NCBI GenBank assembly: GCA_040954595.2
Contig: CM082595.2
Location: forward strand, 4,464,001 to 4,528,000
Direction: 5' to 3'
Origin: Balanoglossus misakiensis
Taxonomy: Eukaryota > Hemichordata
Length of the DNA stretch: 64,000 bases
Positions 26,119-39,500 of this stretch are shown here, in pieces. How positions within the stretch are numbered: position 1 is the first letter of the stretch; each line of letters begins with the position of its first letter. The translations under genes were made by a program, and so were the position numbers. A model generated the notes under the pieces. It saw nothing but the letters and a program-made list of their open reading frames with translations. It was not told where the DNA came from and ran no database searches.

Positions 26119-27416
26119 TCTGTACCAGAGTGTACGTGCGAGGCACACTAGACGATAAAAAATCGATAACGCTATTCAACAATATAGCAACAATGTATAA
26201 GAACAATAGAAGCAACACCCAAGGAATGTCTACAGCCACAAAACGCAGACTGAACGAACGAGCAGCACAAATCTTTCCCGCCGCTGCCACCAATAAACAG
26301 AAATTATGTCGGACTGAGGTCCCAAAAATTGTCAAGCCTTAATGAATGACGAACCTCGGACCAAACAGCCAACTCAACGGTAGCGTAAACGTAGCACGAT
26401 CGAGCCTTGACGTTACAAGCCACCGTTCGATTTACTTTGCGCACGACAGAACGTGCGCTGAGAGACGTGCTGAAAAGACCGACCGACCGACCTGAGCGTT
26501 GCGCTCACACAAATACCAAGAAAAACCTCGGAATTACGATCTGTAGACAACTAAATCTCTCAGAGGTTACAGACAAAGTGTTCCCACAAACGTGGAGACA
26601 GGTTTGAACGAGAATATAAGAAAGATAGAGGTAAAATACGAATTCAGATCATTACAACCGAGAGCACGATGCTCACAGTTCAACGGCCATGTCTCGTCTG
26701 CTTTTGTACAAGCAATAAGCCCACGTGATACAACAAGCTCCGCCCCCAATCGTGGACAATTGACAGTTTCTCTTGCTATAGGGTTTCTCAGTCTGAGAAT
26801 CAGGAAAAAGTCGCATTTCTTGAGATACGAGTCTTGTGTGGGGCGTTGACCTAGCGATTCCGTGACAGTGACATGACGTGTGCTTTTATTTCAGTAGCTC
26901 TTCAAATAACATCATGAGCGGCATTTAGGGGTTCACTCACTCACTCACTCACTATTATAAACTTCCACCCTTTAGTTAAATCTACGATATAATTAAATTC
27001 TATTTTCACATAAAACCATTTATCTGAGAGATGACTTGTTACACAATGTTTCAGAAGTCTTGTAAACTTATTGACGTTGCCCATAGCAACAACCAGCACG
27101 TCAATGGGAGAATACAATTCGTGTATTGAACCCAACTTCAAGTATGCGTCAATGGCAAACAGATTTGAAACATTAAGTTGGAAGGATAGCTAAGTCTGCC
27201 GCTGTTCCATTTAATTGCTGTCTCCGCATCGAACAGGACTTTCAAAATTTCTCACTTCACCATCAGGTGACATAAGTGGTGGCAAATCCATAAAATCATC
27301 AGGTTGATGTACATTGGACGCCTCAACAGACCGACCTGGAGTTTTATCAACTCCTGTTTGTTCAACTTGTGCGTAACTGATTTTATTGTCGACGATTTTT
27401 TCCACTGTACCACAGA
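26119..27416 (+). repeat. local repeat array, unit 3 (full length)
   Basis: Segments A, B and C in the same order as unit 1. It has small indels, including loss of about 20 bp in the middle of A and a (CACT)n expansion at 26933-26952. The minus strand of C has an open frame of 74 codons (27211-27435) that is broken in unit 1. Confidence 0.85.
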
Positions 27417-28655
27417 GTGTACGTGCGAGGCACACTAGACGGAAAAAAAATCGATAACACTATTCAACAAATATAGCAACAATGTATAAGAACAATAGAA
27501 GCAACAGCCAAGGAATGTCTACAGCGGCAAAACGCAGACTGAACGAACAAGCAGCACAAATCTTATCCCACTTCTGCTACCAATGTAAACGGAAATTATG
27601 TCGGACTGAGGTCCCAAAAATTTCAAGCCTTTCTATAGTGAATGACGAACCAGCCAACTCAACGGTAGCGTAAACGTAGCACGATCGAGCCTTGACGGCG
27701 TAGACCGGTCCGTTACAAGCCCTGGTTCGATTTACCTTGCACACGGCAGAACGTGCGCTAAGAGACGTGCTGAAAAGACCGACCGACCGACCTGAGCGTT
27801 GCGCTCACACAAATACCAAGAAAAACCTCGGAATTACGATCCGTAGACAACTAAATTTCTCAGAGGTTAGAGAAACAGTGTTCCCACAAACGTGGAGAAA
27901 GGTTTGAACGAGAATATAAGAAAGATAGAGGTAAAATACGAATTCAGATCACTACAACCGAGAGCACCATGCTCACAGTTCAACCGCCATGTCTCGTCTG
28001 GTTTTGAATGTCGAGGGGAGTCACGTATAAGCAAATACGCCCACGTGATACAACAAGCTCCGCCCCCAATAGTGGACAATTGACAGTTTCTCTTGCTATA
28101 GGGTTTCTCAGTCTGAGAATCAGGAAAAAGTCGCATTTTTTGAGCTACGAGTCTTGTATGCGGCGTTGACCTAGCAATTCCGTGACAACTCCCCCCCCCC
28201 CCCCCCGACCAGACCTGTGATGAAATGAGAAGGAAGGGACATGCGCCCAAACTACAGCTGGCATATGAAGGGCCCTACTTTATAGTCAAAGGCAAATTAT
28301 CCGACTTAGTATATCATATTCAGAGGAGTTCAAATAGTAAGCCAAAGATTGCCCACTGTCTTCACGGTAACTACTGAGGGTGGTTGACCGACATAATCAA
28401 ATGCTATTTTCACATAAAACCGATTATCTGAGAGATGACTCGTTTCACAACGTTTGAGAAGTCTTGTAAACTTCTTGACGTTGCCCATAGCAACAACCAG
28501 CACGTCATTGGCAAAATACAATTCGTTTATTGAACCCAACTTCGAGTTTGCGCCGGTGGCAAACAGATTTGAAACCTTAAAACAGTTGGAAGGATAGCTA
28601 AGTCTGTCGCTGTTCCATCTAATTGCTATCTCCGCATCGAACAGGGCTTTCAAAA
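27417..28655 (+). repeat. local repeat array, unit 4, with retroelement fragment inside
   Basis: Segments A and B match unit 1 up to the GTGACA at about 28186. A run of 16 C residues (28191-28206) and a gypsy integrase fragment follow. Segment C then resumes near 28385 and ends at about 28655. The minus strand of C is open for 107 codons here (28330-28653). I do not recognise that reading. Confidence 0.8.
28207..28377 (+). pseudogene. Ty3/gypsy integrase C-terminal (GPY/F) fragment
   Basis: An open stretch of about 50 codons ending in TGA at 28375-28377 reads KLQLAYEGPYFIVKGKLSD, then LVYHIQ and PKIAH. This matches the GPY/F module found at the C-terminus of Ty3/gypsy retrotransposon and retrovirus-like integrases, where a GPY/F motif is followed by a LSD-like turn and a short strand before a conserved HxxRLKPY. 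The latter is changed to HCLHGNY and a stop. The catalytic core and all upstream pol are absent, so this is a dead remnant. Confidence 0.75.
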
Positions 28656-29061
28656 TGAGGTAATTTAAATTCAGTCGCTTCTCTCCCTAGCGCCCGATCC
28701 CGTCGACTGATCTCAAACGATGATCATGAGGGAATGGACGTATTCCATCTGAGCAAATCACCAGATGACGATAATTCCGTCCCGCGAGACCGGTGAATGT
28801 GCCGTGTACATCGTCGGACAAAATGAGCCAGCGCCGGATGTGCCTGAATGCTTTACGCGGCAAATCCTCCGTTCGCTTCGATCAGTCCCATTTGCAGTGT
28901 CTCACAAATACGTTCGGTTCCCGTGTCGCCTGGCGTAATCTCCCGGAGCAACAAAACTCAGTAAATAATGCAAACTAGCCTCTGTGAACGACATCAATTC
29001 TTACGTGAGCCTGATGCACGATAATACGTGTATGGGTAGTGTTTATGCCCATCTGGTTTAA
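28656..29061. other. no gene recognised
   Basis: Sequence immediately right of the repeat array. A 61-codon plus-strand frame at 28793-28978 has no recognisable family or splice context and may be further element debris. Confidence 0.5.
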
Positions 29062-29189
29062 AGGTATACGGTCACCTCCAATTTACAAAGAACGCTTTAT
29101 TTTCGCGTGATTTCGCGTGATCTGTGATTGGTTAGATCTCGACTTACCATGGTAACTGCGGCTAAATTTGTATAGGTGACCGTATACCT
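29062..29189. mobile_element. 128-bp MITE with 16-bp perfect TIRs and TTAA target duplication
   Basis: The left end AGGTATACGGTCACCT (29062-29077) is exactly complementary to the right end AGGTGACCGTATACCT (29174-29189). TTAA stands directly outside both ends (29058-29061 and 29190-29193). TTAA duplication is characteristic of piggyBac-type transposition, though the TIR does not start with the CCC of classical piggyBac ends. Inside is a short direct repeat, TTTCGCGTGA twice. There is no coding capacity, so it is non-autonomous. Confidence 0.8.
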
Positions 29190-30731
29190 TTAAAACCTCA
29201 GCTCTGTCTGAACGCCATTGCTGTGGCGACACCATCTACGGGACCAATGTTATTATTTTGGAGTGTGACGTCATTTTCGATATGTTTGGTTCCGCGCGAG
29301 TTAATAATATCGCTTGGTTTTCATCAGAGCGCGACTCTATACCATGCTTGGAGGCATAACGAACGAATAGAACCGACATAATTTGATTACATGCAGGTAA
29401 TTTTTTGCCACCGTATCATTTACATTAGACACCTGCAGGCAAGGAACGATTCGTGCTCTACTGGCCCATAATTCAGTGTGTCATTTCAAAGTCAATATCT
29501 CCCCTCTAAACGCTTCAAAATTCGCTTGCATGGCGATAAAAACATCATTTTAAAAAAAATCGTGCCTGCATGCATCATTTTCAAACCACGGTGTCAGGTT
29601 CCGTTTCCGGGATACATAGTAGTGAACTTTTCAATGTGTTGAGGTAGGGCACATGCTTCCTGTAGGTTTCTCGATTTTCAGAAAACCGACACTTTCCAAG
29701 ACCTGCTTCTATCAATGACATGGCAAGACATCAACACGGTTCACGCCAACTGAACATCTCAAGTCAAATGAATATTCTGTCGTGTGGGCTCATTTCACGT
29801 ATGAGTTGAACGCGTTTCACGATCTGCTCAGGCAGACATGAAGCGATATGGCGAAGTGCGTCTGTCACTGACTTCGTCGTCATTGATAAAATGCTGATAA
29901 AATGCAACAGTCTATATCGAGGTATTTTACAGTCGTTATGGTAAACTGCGTTCATTAGAGCGCTCTTGTGAACTCAATGGACTGTATGCAATGTCAGTTG
30001 GTATGTGTATGCAATGTTAGTTGGCTACTGCTAACCTGTACACAGTGCACCGCTAGAAATGAAAAGTAAATTATTAGTCTCACTGGGAAATATTCATAAC
30101 GGGATCACATCAATCATCCGGGCACTTTTGACAAATGCGTAAATAATGAACCGATGTCCCCCTGACGACACTTACAACAGACAGTCTATCGCGAAATCTA
30201 TAGTCCAGTGGGTTAGAATCTGGTATAAATTAAATATTGTTTGGTTAAAATGCAATACCACTCTGTCTCTTTTAATGATGTTATAATGTAGAAATAAACA
30301 GAACTGGCCACATCAGGAAAATATTAAGACATTAAGTCAAGTGCCACTCCCATGTGTATGTAATTATAACCTGTGTCAGCTAAATGCAATCTATGAAGAA
30401 GATTGAAGGGATGTTAATATTTCTGCGGGGGATGTTACTCCATCATATTTCTGATTCTGCCGAGTAATATTCATCAAGCCTATGTCGTCCTTTTATAGAA
30501 CCGCGTGACGTGGATACATGTATTTTAATTCCAAGCATGCGCCAGCGCGCGTGCTGCGATGAAATGAATGTGATTATAAGTTGAGTTATTCACCTGACAT
30601 TTATCACAGAAATGTTGTATGACATACACTAGCAAATACTCTGTGAACAAAGTTACGGGATAATCTTTTAATGTGCACTGATACTGAAATTTTCATTCAA
30701 AGTAGACAGCAGTGAGTTGTATGCACAGAAT
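29190..30731. other. no gene recognised
   Basis: AT-rich stretch with a direct repeat of TATGCAATGT-AGTTGG at about 29986-30025. I saw nothing else in it. Confidence 0.6.
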
Positions 30732-31172
30732 ATGACACTCCCTTCAGATACCTCCCACCCCTTTGTTATAAATGAAAACTCCCTTATGCCTGATGCGGTT
30801 GACCAGCGCAAAAATGCGCTGGCAATTCAGCGTATCTTAGCTAAATTAAAACTGAATAGCCCCTTACGTGAAACAACAATACCAAATGAAAAATGTCAGA
30901 AGATTGCAGGTTTATCAATTTACTCAAAGCTCTCGTCTCCAGCCAACCGCGAATATCTTTTAATTAAATGTGCGACCGCCGAAACCTCGCCGTCCTCTGA
31001 AAAGTACAGCCTGTGTGAACTCGACAGCAAGCGAGTGAAATATTGCTCCGTGGCGTTCAACAATTCATTGCACATAATTACCCGATACAAAGAAAGAGCT
31101 TGTTACTCGGAAATAGAGACGACGATATGTGAGCGAGATAATTCGATGAAACGTATTGTTCTGGTTGAATGA
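30732..31172 (+). CDS. uncertain single-exon open frame, 146 codons
   Basis: The longest open frame outside the recognised genes and microsatellites, counted from its first ATG. It codes a hydrophilic protein with no signal peptide, helix or family I know. Codon composition is unremarkable, and there are no clear splice sites or poly(A) signal close by. It could be chance or a decayed gene. Confidence 0.15.
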   Translation: MTLPSDTSHPFVINENSLMPDAVDQRKNALAIQRILAKLKLNSPLRETTIPNEKCQKIAGLSIYSKLSSPANREYLLIKCATAETSPSSEKYSLCELDSKRVKYCSVAFNNSLHIITRYKERACYSEIETTICERDNSMKRIVLVE

Positions 31173-34100
31173 GAAACCAGCCTCGCACAAAACAAACGTT
31201 GTCAGCAGTTAATTTCGCTAATGTCCGCATCCCGAGAACAAAGACGTGTGTATTTACTCTATCGACGGGATATTAACTTATTTACGAGATTGTCAAGAAT
31301 TACTCGTTGAACGCCGATGGCTGTCAGATCACCACGCCATCCACGCTGACACGAACTCTTTAAATGTGTATACAGAAAGCGTCGGCACTCATGAAACCAT
31401 CCGAGGTCTATCGAGATTGGCTGATATACGTCAACAGCAGCGATTAGGTTTTGAGAGACCCAATCACCGTCCGTGTTATTTGAGTACCATATACAGAAAC
31501 AGCTGAGATAATCGAATCGGTTTGGCCTCGCATCTTCGCCTTGTGTCTTGTCTAACTTTTAAATACGTCACACCCAAATAGGCTGCATTTGACATTAATT
31601 GATGTACACTGAGAATAAGCCCTAAAATAATCGATCAGAGAGTGTAATAATCGCTTGTCAGACGGCCGACGTAAAAGGCAGAATAAAAATGTTCCAATTC
31701 TACACACATTTGACAAAAGAAGGAACCTTTTAAATATGAGATGGCCATCAGCTGCTTCTGAAATGAACGTAACATGAAACGAATCATGCAGTACCCGCCA
31801 ACGTGACAGGCATCGAGTAATTAGAACTTTCTTTAACCCTTTCGCCGCCATGGTTCAGTCCAAAGCCATTGTTTTATATGGCAAGGTTGGACCTCTGTAG
31901 AGGGAACTGGGGGTGAAAGGGTTAAGCCACGCGTCGCATCGGATAGAAGGGTTCAGTACATGTCCATCTCCATAGCGATGTATTGCCGAGGGCATAATTC
32001 CAGGGTATTAATTATAATGTGGTTTATTTTGAAAATGTGAAACGCACAAAAAGACTGTAGCCAGATGTTCGTTACACCCAAAAAAGATTGGCTATTTTTC
32101 AATTCTTCCCAACTGACTTGTTTATAAGACTCATCAAGGGGCATACCTCACGCCTCCCTTATTCACCAAACGTGCAAAGTATTCTTTTCAAACGGCAATC
32201 ATCACGATATGAATCGCACGAGATCTGGCCGGGAGCTCTCGTGGTCTGTCGTAACAGAATCATGGCTACTTAGACATTCCAGGAATTCTAGTAAATGTGA
32301 CTCTGACTTGTCGCCCCTTTTCCTGGCCAGCAATAAATCATGGGGGTTGGGGGGGGGGCGCTTTCCTCCAATTCTTGATCTCGCGCTCTGCACAATGACC
32401 GACTTCAACGTTAACCCTTCATGGTTACTGATTTAATCTGTGCATGGCTATGCATGTGCGTTAAATTTGACGATGGCGCCATTTGCCTTAGAAGGAAAAT
32501 GCCACTAATTTTAGCAATCTCTTGATTATGATGGTTCAATGCTAATTTTGGTATTAATCTCCTTCCGTAATGTCTAAACTTTACTTTACCGAGTACGCAA
32601 CGTTTGAAAACATTTATTTTTACACTTTCCTTTGAGAGGCTATTAATAAAGTACGACGGGACATTATGAAACACAGTTGAGGTTTTATAGCCTTTCCAAT
32701 GATTGCTGACATGTACAAAGTCGTAGAGACACTCCAGCGCCGAGACTCGTGAAAGGAGACAATATTATTAGCAATAAACTGGTGAAACGACTTTATATCA
32801 AGTTTATAGCGTCGTGAAATAGCATCAGATCGTCTGACTTCAGTCGCCAACGGTTGCTGCGCGACTATAATAGATCACTTCACGTCTACTCCCACGTTGC
32901 AATATCCGCTGCGAGTCTAACGGGGGAAGGCAGAAGCATACATATTCGATCAGCATATATTCCAACCATGGGAGTGTGAGACTTTGTTTCAAATCATTAA
33001 TTGATTCCTTTACACATCCGTCTATCTATCTATCTGTCTGCCTGTCTGTCTGTCTGTCCGTCCGTCTGTCTGTCTTACGGGTAAGGCATAAGCATATTAT
33101 ATATAGGCCTATATGTATATTATGGAAATAAACTATGTCATACAAACTACCTCAGAATAACGTTTGCAGCATTGTAGTACATCCCAAAACATTTTCACAG
33201 TCAGAACTTCGTGACATCATCGCTGTTAATTTGTTTTACATGATTTATGTGGCAGGTCAGTTCACTGGGGCAAAGGCGAGCTGGTCTCATCTGTTTAACC
33301 ATTCGTGGCCATTAATAGCATGTCAGCCAAAAGGCAGACAAACTTTCACACCAACTCCACACCTTACATGAATTTAATGAAAAAATAATTGGGGAAATCT
33401 TCTTAATTAGAGATTTAATGGGTGTCAGCTGTCATAAGGAACTACGACCGAGCAAGATTAATTGCCATCAACATATTAGTTAGGCCTTTACCATGCCCCT
33501 AAATTGTTATCAATTATGTAACAAACAAAGCGCCAGCCTGTTTACATGTAAGTCGAAAATGAGCGGGAAAATGACTGGGCGCCTGTCGTGCGCACCTGAC
33601 AAGCAGTGTGAATTAACAAATTTAGAGTGCTAATCACGAGGTATTGCAGATGCGTTTGTGTCAAGTGCATCTCTAAACGTGTAAGGTCAGGGACATTTGT
33701 TTGATGGGTGTGTCCCCAGACGTTTCATTGATATCAATTATTGATATCGCGTGATTACAGAATGAAGAGGCGGTGTACGTATACGGAAATGATAAACACT
33801 GAAAAACCATCGGAGGCAGTGAACAGCATATCATTTTCCCACGACACTCGTTAGACTCGACATGAATGATAGAAGTTCCCCCGCTGAAAACATTGCGCAT
33901 ATACGTTCTTCTCATTATTCATGACGGGACAATTACAGTTTGGCATTCCGTGCAGTAAGGTGATTCTAATGAATGGCGTTTTCCGAACGGCATACACATG
34001 TCTGGACGCCATTTTGTTCTTGGAATACTTTACTGTAATAGTGCCTTTGGTAGTGGACATTGAAGGCAATCAGTTTCGTCAGGGCTTTGTAGCGAGATGA

Positions 34101-36168
34101 ATACGAGACCATTTTTTGCCATGACCACTGTGGACGTGTTGATAAGAGGGTTTATCCCGGTAGAGAAGGTGACACCTGTTGTCAGCTTCCCACGCCTCAT
34201 CGTTCTGATCACCGACATCAAAAACAAAACCCAACCAAATTTTCTGCGTAAACACACACACAGTTGAACTGTGTGAGCCCTGACCTCATCAATCAACGCT
34301 TGTAGCCTCAGAAAGGGAAAAGATCACGAAATAACGAGTGTTGTCGCGAAATGCACAATAAAATTGTTGACACAACGGATCCAAGTTGACAGGGCTAATA
34401 AATTACGAACATCAGGGTTGTTTTATGATTCAAACCTGTTTACTGTAAATATGTACCAAGGTATTTGTGTTTTGAGGTCAAACGTCACGGATGGTACATG
34501 GAGTGACTGTGACATGTCAAGTTGATAAACCTGTATATGGATATGTACGTGCAGTATGTATGTATATCTGTCTGTCTGTATGTGGTCTGTCTGTCTGTCT
34601 TTCTTTAGTAACATGAATTTACTCACTGTGGACACCATCAATCAGAAGGAGAAGAATTTTTGGGATGAGCATTTGTGACAGAAATGGCATGACGTGTCGT
34701 GAACTACATATGTGAAATGGTCACTGAGGTGAACCTTATAGCGTGTTACACGGTGGCCAACGCTTTAAATAATTATCAGACATTTGCAGTGTGCGTGTCA
34801 TGACAATTTCATTTCTGTCAGCCGTAATCACTTCAAAGATGGCGGCCCGCAACAAAGCGACGTCAGCTGCAACACGACACGTGTAGTTTCTGACACTTGA
34901 CGCCAGCCATTAAGAATCAAATTACTGTTGTCATTTTAACTTGGCCCGGCCGCGGCCCTAGCTTGCTGTCAAAACTCGATAAACATGGTTTGATCTATTA
35001 AGGGCGGTCAACAACAAGTGTCTTGACCCAACCTCGTGGGTTGCGGATTGGGACAAGTTCAAGGTGCTAAAAACAACGTCAAATCACGTGGGATGAAAAC
35101 TGGGGAGGCAGAACGCCTACGATGAACACATCTGTTGACATGAACAGGATAAAAGTATCCATTATGTGAAAACGATTATTCGCGATGAGTGATCACGACA
35201 GCCGTTGCTGTTGCCAGATTTGGAACAAAGTTAATTATCTCTAAGTATTTTCTCCGTGATTGATTGATTTTCAGTGTAAGTCCATACACGCGCGGAAAGT
35301 AAGCGATGGTCTATTAGGACCGCGGCCTTTCATGACGTATTAAACTTCTGGAGAGAAGCAGGCCGGTCGTAGTATAGTAGCGAAAGATTCATCAATGCAT
35401 GTGCTATCAAACGCAGCTCGCGAATATGATAGAGAAATAACAAGGCATTCTTTGCAATGGTGTATATGGAAACAGTTACACTTTGTGCGTGTTTCGAATT
35501 GCTGGCAACCAGTGCAAGTTATATCAAAGATATAAACGGGTAGACTTGCCACGACTGCTTTATAGTTTGACTTGCTAACAACCAATGCAAATTAGCTAAA
35601 GTAACAAGCGATTGTGATAAAAGTAGCAACACAATGCAATTTTCGTTCTGCACGTCACCCTACGGTGTGGCCATACAGACTGGACCCGAAAAGTACAAAG
35701 AGCACGCACGAAATGTCAACAAAAGGCCAAACGTATTTCTGGAAGCAGAGCAGCATCGCATGTCGCCTCCTCGCTAATTTCGACGTCGTCATTTTAATAT
35801 GCATGGCTATTTTTAGAAACGCGATGACGACATGTGGTGCTTTTTTCACTCACTGAAAAAAATGGCAATTAGTAATAGCGCCTACACAAAAACGAACATA
35901 CGAACATAAAGGAGACAAAACCCCCATGAAATCCAAACTGTTGACCATACTTCTTAATTATGACATGAACATTGTACAAATATTAAGGTTGTGTATTATT
36001 CGGATAGAATACTTCTCATAACGGTTTTACATCAATAGACGGACACTATGAGTATTTATTTTTCTATTCTACGCAGTTGACGGGTGGAACGTCGTTTCTC
36101 TATTTCTAGACAATCAATCAATGTCCTTCTTCATGCCATGTTCTTGCCATCGAGCGAGACAGATGTTT
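31173..36168. other. no gene; short CTGT-type microsatellites at 33021-33075 and 34566-34605
   Basis: The open frames here are short and unsupported. A CAAAGATGGCGGC motif at 34834-34846 resembles a YY1-type initiator element, but no exon with a donor follows it. Confidence 0.55.
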
Positions 36169-36230
36169 TACCAACATATTTTACGACTATACTAGTTTTT
36201 ACCAACATATTTTACGACTATACTAGTTTG
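36169..36230 (+). repeat. 31-bp tandem duplication
   Basis: Two adjacent, essentially identical copies of a 31-bp unit containing TTTTACCAACATATTTTACG and ACTATACTAG. It lies just upstream of the ATAC microsatellite. Confidence 0.9.
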
Positions 36231-36303
36231 TATTATGCTAATGACTTAAACCGTACTGCCCGGTCGATGCACTGTCGTCATGCGCAGACTACTCGCCTAC
36301 ACA

Positions 36304-36512
36304 GATACATACATACATACATACATACATACATACATACATACATACATACATACATACATACATACATACATACATACATACATACATACATACATAC
36401 ATACATACATACATACATACATACATACATACATACATACATACATACATACATACATACATACATACATACATACATACATACATACATACATACATAC
36501 ATACATACATAC
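36304..36512 (+). repeat. (ATAC)n microsatellite, about 52 units
   Basis: Roughly 209 bp of perfect ATAC tetranucleotide. All Tyr-Ile-His-Thr and Met-Tyr-Val-Cys frames across it are artefacts. The true allele length may differ because long perfect arrays are often misassembled. Confidence 0.97.
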
Positions 36513-39500
36513 CATATATATCTATTTTAAATTAAAGTTATTTCACGATGACAGACAGTCTTCTCCAAAATGAGGAAATAATTGCACCATTTTGTGAGTA
36601 ATGTAAGGTTAGGCGCCCTACTGAGGTATGTGCGCATTGGTGAACTAGACTGCTATTTCCATAGTTACGCAACGCAATGTGCTCTATATCACCACAGAAA
36701 CGGACCAACGCGTCAGAGACACCGTCAATTGAGAGCTATCCCGCGGTCGCCGATTTGGTATTCACCTGACGGTGTGACCGAACTCTGTTAGTCCGCATCA
36801 TCTCGGTGGCGTCGTAAAAAAATTATGCATTGTCGTGACTACAAGGAGAGTCTAAAATTTGCTGCCAGATTGCTAATCATTCTCCAATTAATAATAGACT
36901 AATTGTTGAATGCGCGATTTAAATAACTTTGAGTCGCCCTACCGATAAATGATACGTCTATTAAATTGCCCAGCATATCATACATCACAAGCGAAGGTTT
37001 TGTGGGGGTATTCTCGATGCGTCTTTAACAGGCTTCCTTCGTACACACAGTAATGATGTAATGGAGACATGCAATAGAATTCATAGACAGACGATCCATC
37101 AGCCCGAGACATGTTCAATTGAGCGATTGACTCTGCCTGATTATTGCCGTGCCCAAGTATGTTTGTCGGCTGCAGTGACGGTGAAATCGACATCGGGGGT
37201 ATAGTGACATCGTGTTCATTTCATTTCCGCAGATCGAACCCAGACCCGACTGGATTATTGAAATACTCGAGACATGATATCGACACTGATTATACCGTGC
37301 ATCTGTTCAGTAGAAACACGCCTAATATTCCGAAAGCAATTGTACAGTTGCTAGATTCTTTTGAATGACACACACAGGCACATACAACACAAATGAGGTA
37401 ATAGTTATGTATTTATAAATAAATACATATAAATATAGTTCAGTAACCGTGAGCAACGCGAACGCTTCAGATGGCAACAATAGAGAAAGCGATCACGGCC
37501 GGCCGCTAGGCACATAAACAAATACCATAGTTCCGGAATTACTGATCCGCTTAACACTTTGTCCGCCGTAAGTCACGTGTCGAACAGATATCGATTACAA
37601 CCCAAAATCGCACATCTTCCTCGGGACGAACGGAACATTGCATAATAATCACCTGGCAACGCCGTGCATCGCTGCCACGAGAGTAGAGTCTCTCACAGCC
37701 CCTCTCGTCGTCCATGCAGGCTTATGGTCTGATTGCATGAAGAGCCTTGTAGCGAACAGTGGGCTGTGAGAGAGTCTACCACGAGTAGGCCTATCCACTG
37801 TCATGGCCGGTGTAAGTGCAAAAGCCGAATCTCACATACACGATGGTACCATGTCATTAAGCAAGGGATACGGATATCATGTTTACAAGCTCTAGGGAGA
37901 ATATTATGTCTCGACTACTAAAACCCTCATTTTAAAGTGATAATAGCTGTATAGATTTTGATATTCATATTCATGGAATGCTCTGTTTATCAAATCCAGT
38001 TTCCCATTCTTCGACAAACTCTGGCATCAGGTTGGATATAAACACGCCTGTACACGTAAAGCCAGTCCTCGATTTATTTTTAACAAATCGAGTTTAGTTG
38101 CGGGCAAGACCAAACACGTCCATTTGTTGATTAAATAACAATGTTTCGACATGCCAGGAAAGTACATACATGTACCGAACATATCAACATTTACTACAGC
38201 TTTATTCTGAAACCGTCCATTATAAGCTGTTGTGTCGTGTAAATCTCTATAAAGGGGAGGGGTTCTCATATAGTGGTACCGGGAAGTTCAAGGGTCAACT
38301 TTGAAAATAAGTGTTGCAGGGACGAAAAGTGATAAAATTCAATGTCCTCCGAAGAACGTACGCCCATCCAAACAAGATTAACTGAATCCACACACGACTG
38401 AGTTGCAGTGAAATCCAATTGCAGTTTTGCGCACCTACGTGCACCGACAGAACAGAACAGAACGCAAGCCACCCCGTCATGCGCCGAACTGCTCGGACAG
38501 TGAAAACCGACGACAAAACGGGACCCGGCCTGGCGGACACCTCGCACAGCAGATAAAAACCAACGATGGAAATAAATTATATCCAGTAGTGAAAAAAAAA
38601 AACACGCGTCACGACACTACAGAATGCATGAGCCCCTCCAGGGACTAAATACTGGTCAATATTCATTTAAGAGACCAATCTGTATTGCAAATCCCTCGGC
38701 GATGGGGGTGAGATGTGATTTATTTCATGTCACACGCAATGAGGTAACGCTCTCCGTCAGCACGTGACGCAAATAATAATAATACGCGCAAGTTACACAG
38801 ATTTCAACAAGTTGAATCAGGAAATCCAAAAATATGCGTACATATATTAATAGCTATGAAATGACATTTGATGGCGTCGTTTTTAACACTGCTGTATAGG
38901 CCTATAGTACATTTCACACTTCATATACATGTATAGGTTATGTATGATAGTATAAATTATGCTATAAGGATATACTAGTACATGTAAATAAGACCTTGAT
39001 CATGGCTGCCTTCACTGCTCGTTCACAAGGATTCTAATTAAATGGCTCGCAGATATCCCAACAATGTTCCTACGCTGCTGCCACACTTAGTTTACGCCTC
39101 CGTGCTATTCTGTACAAGTGGGCATTACTTTCTCTGGGACATATCTGGGATTGTTTTCATGACAATCAGCTCAGTGACAAAACGGCAATGACCAGGCGAG
39201 TCGATGTCTCCCCTCTGAATGAGCACGTTCATATCAAATAAAACTTTGCGCTTTCTTATTTATAACAGACTCATAAATATCAACATGTGATATTAAACTT
39301 TTCCCGTTAAAAATATAAGGACCCGGGCAAGAAAGGTGCAAAGATGTGATGAAGTAAACGCTTACATTGTCAAGCTTATGCACTTACCTGCGAAAATGAC
39401 TTGCACGTAGGTTATAAGGCATGTACTGAGGAAAAACAGCGAATTCAGAATCTCTACAACGGACGCCATGGGAAACGCTCGAGAACTGTGTACAGCACCG

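Noticed and set aside
34834-34890. ATGGCGGC start with YY1-like motif
   Set aside because: The frame closes after 14 codons with no donor, and no following exon was found.
36278-36573. Long Tyr/Ile/His/Thr and Met/Tyr/Val/Cys open frames
   Set aside because: They are translations of the perfect ATAC microsatellite in several frames.
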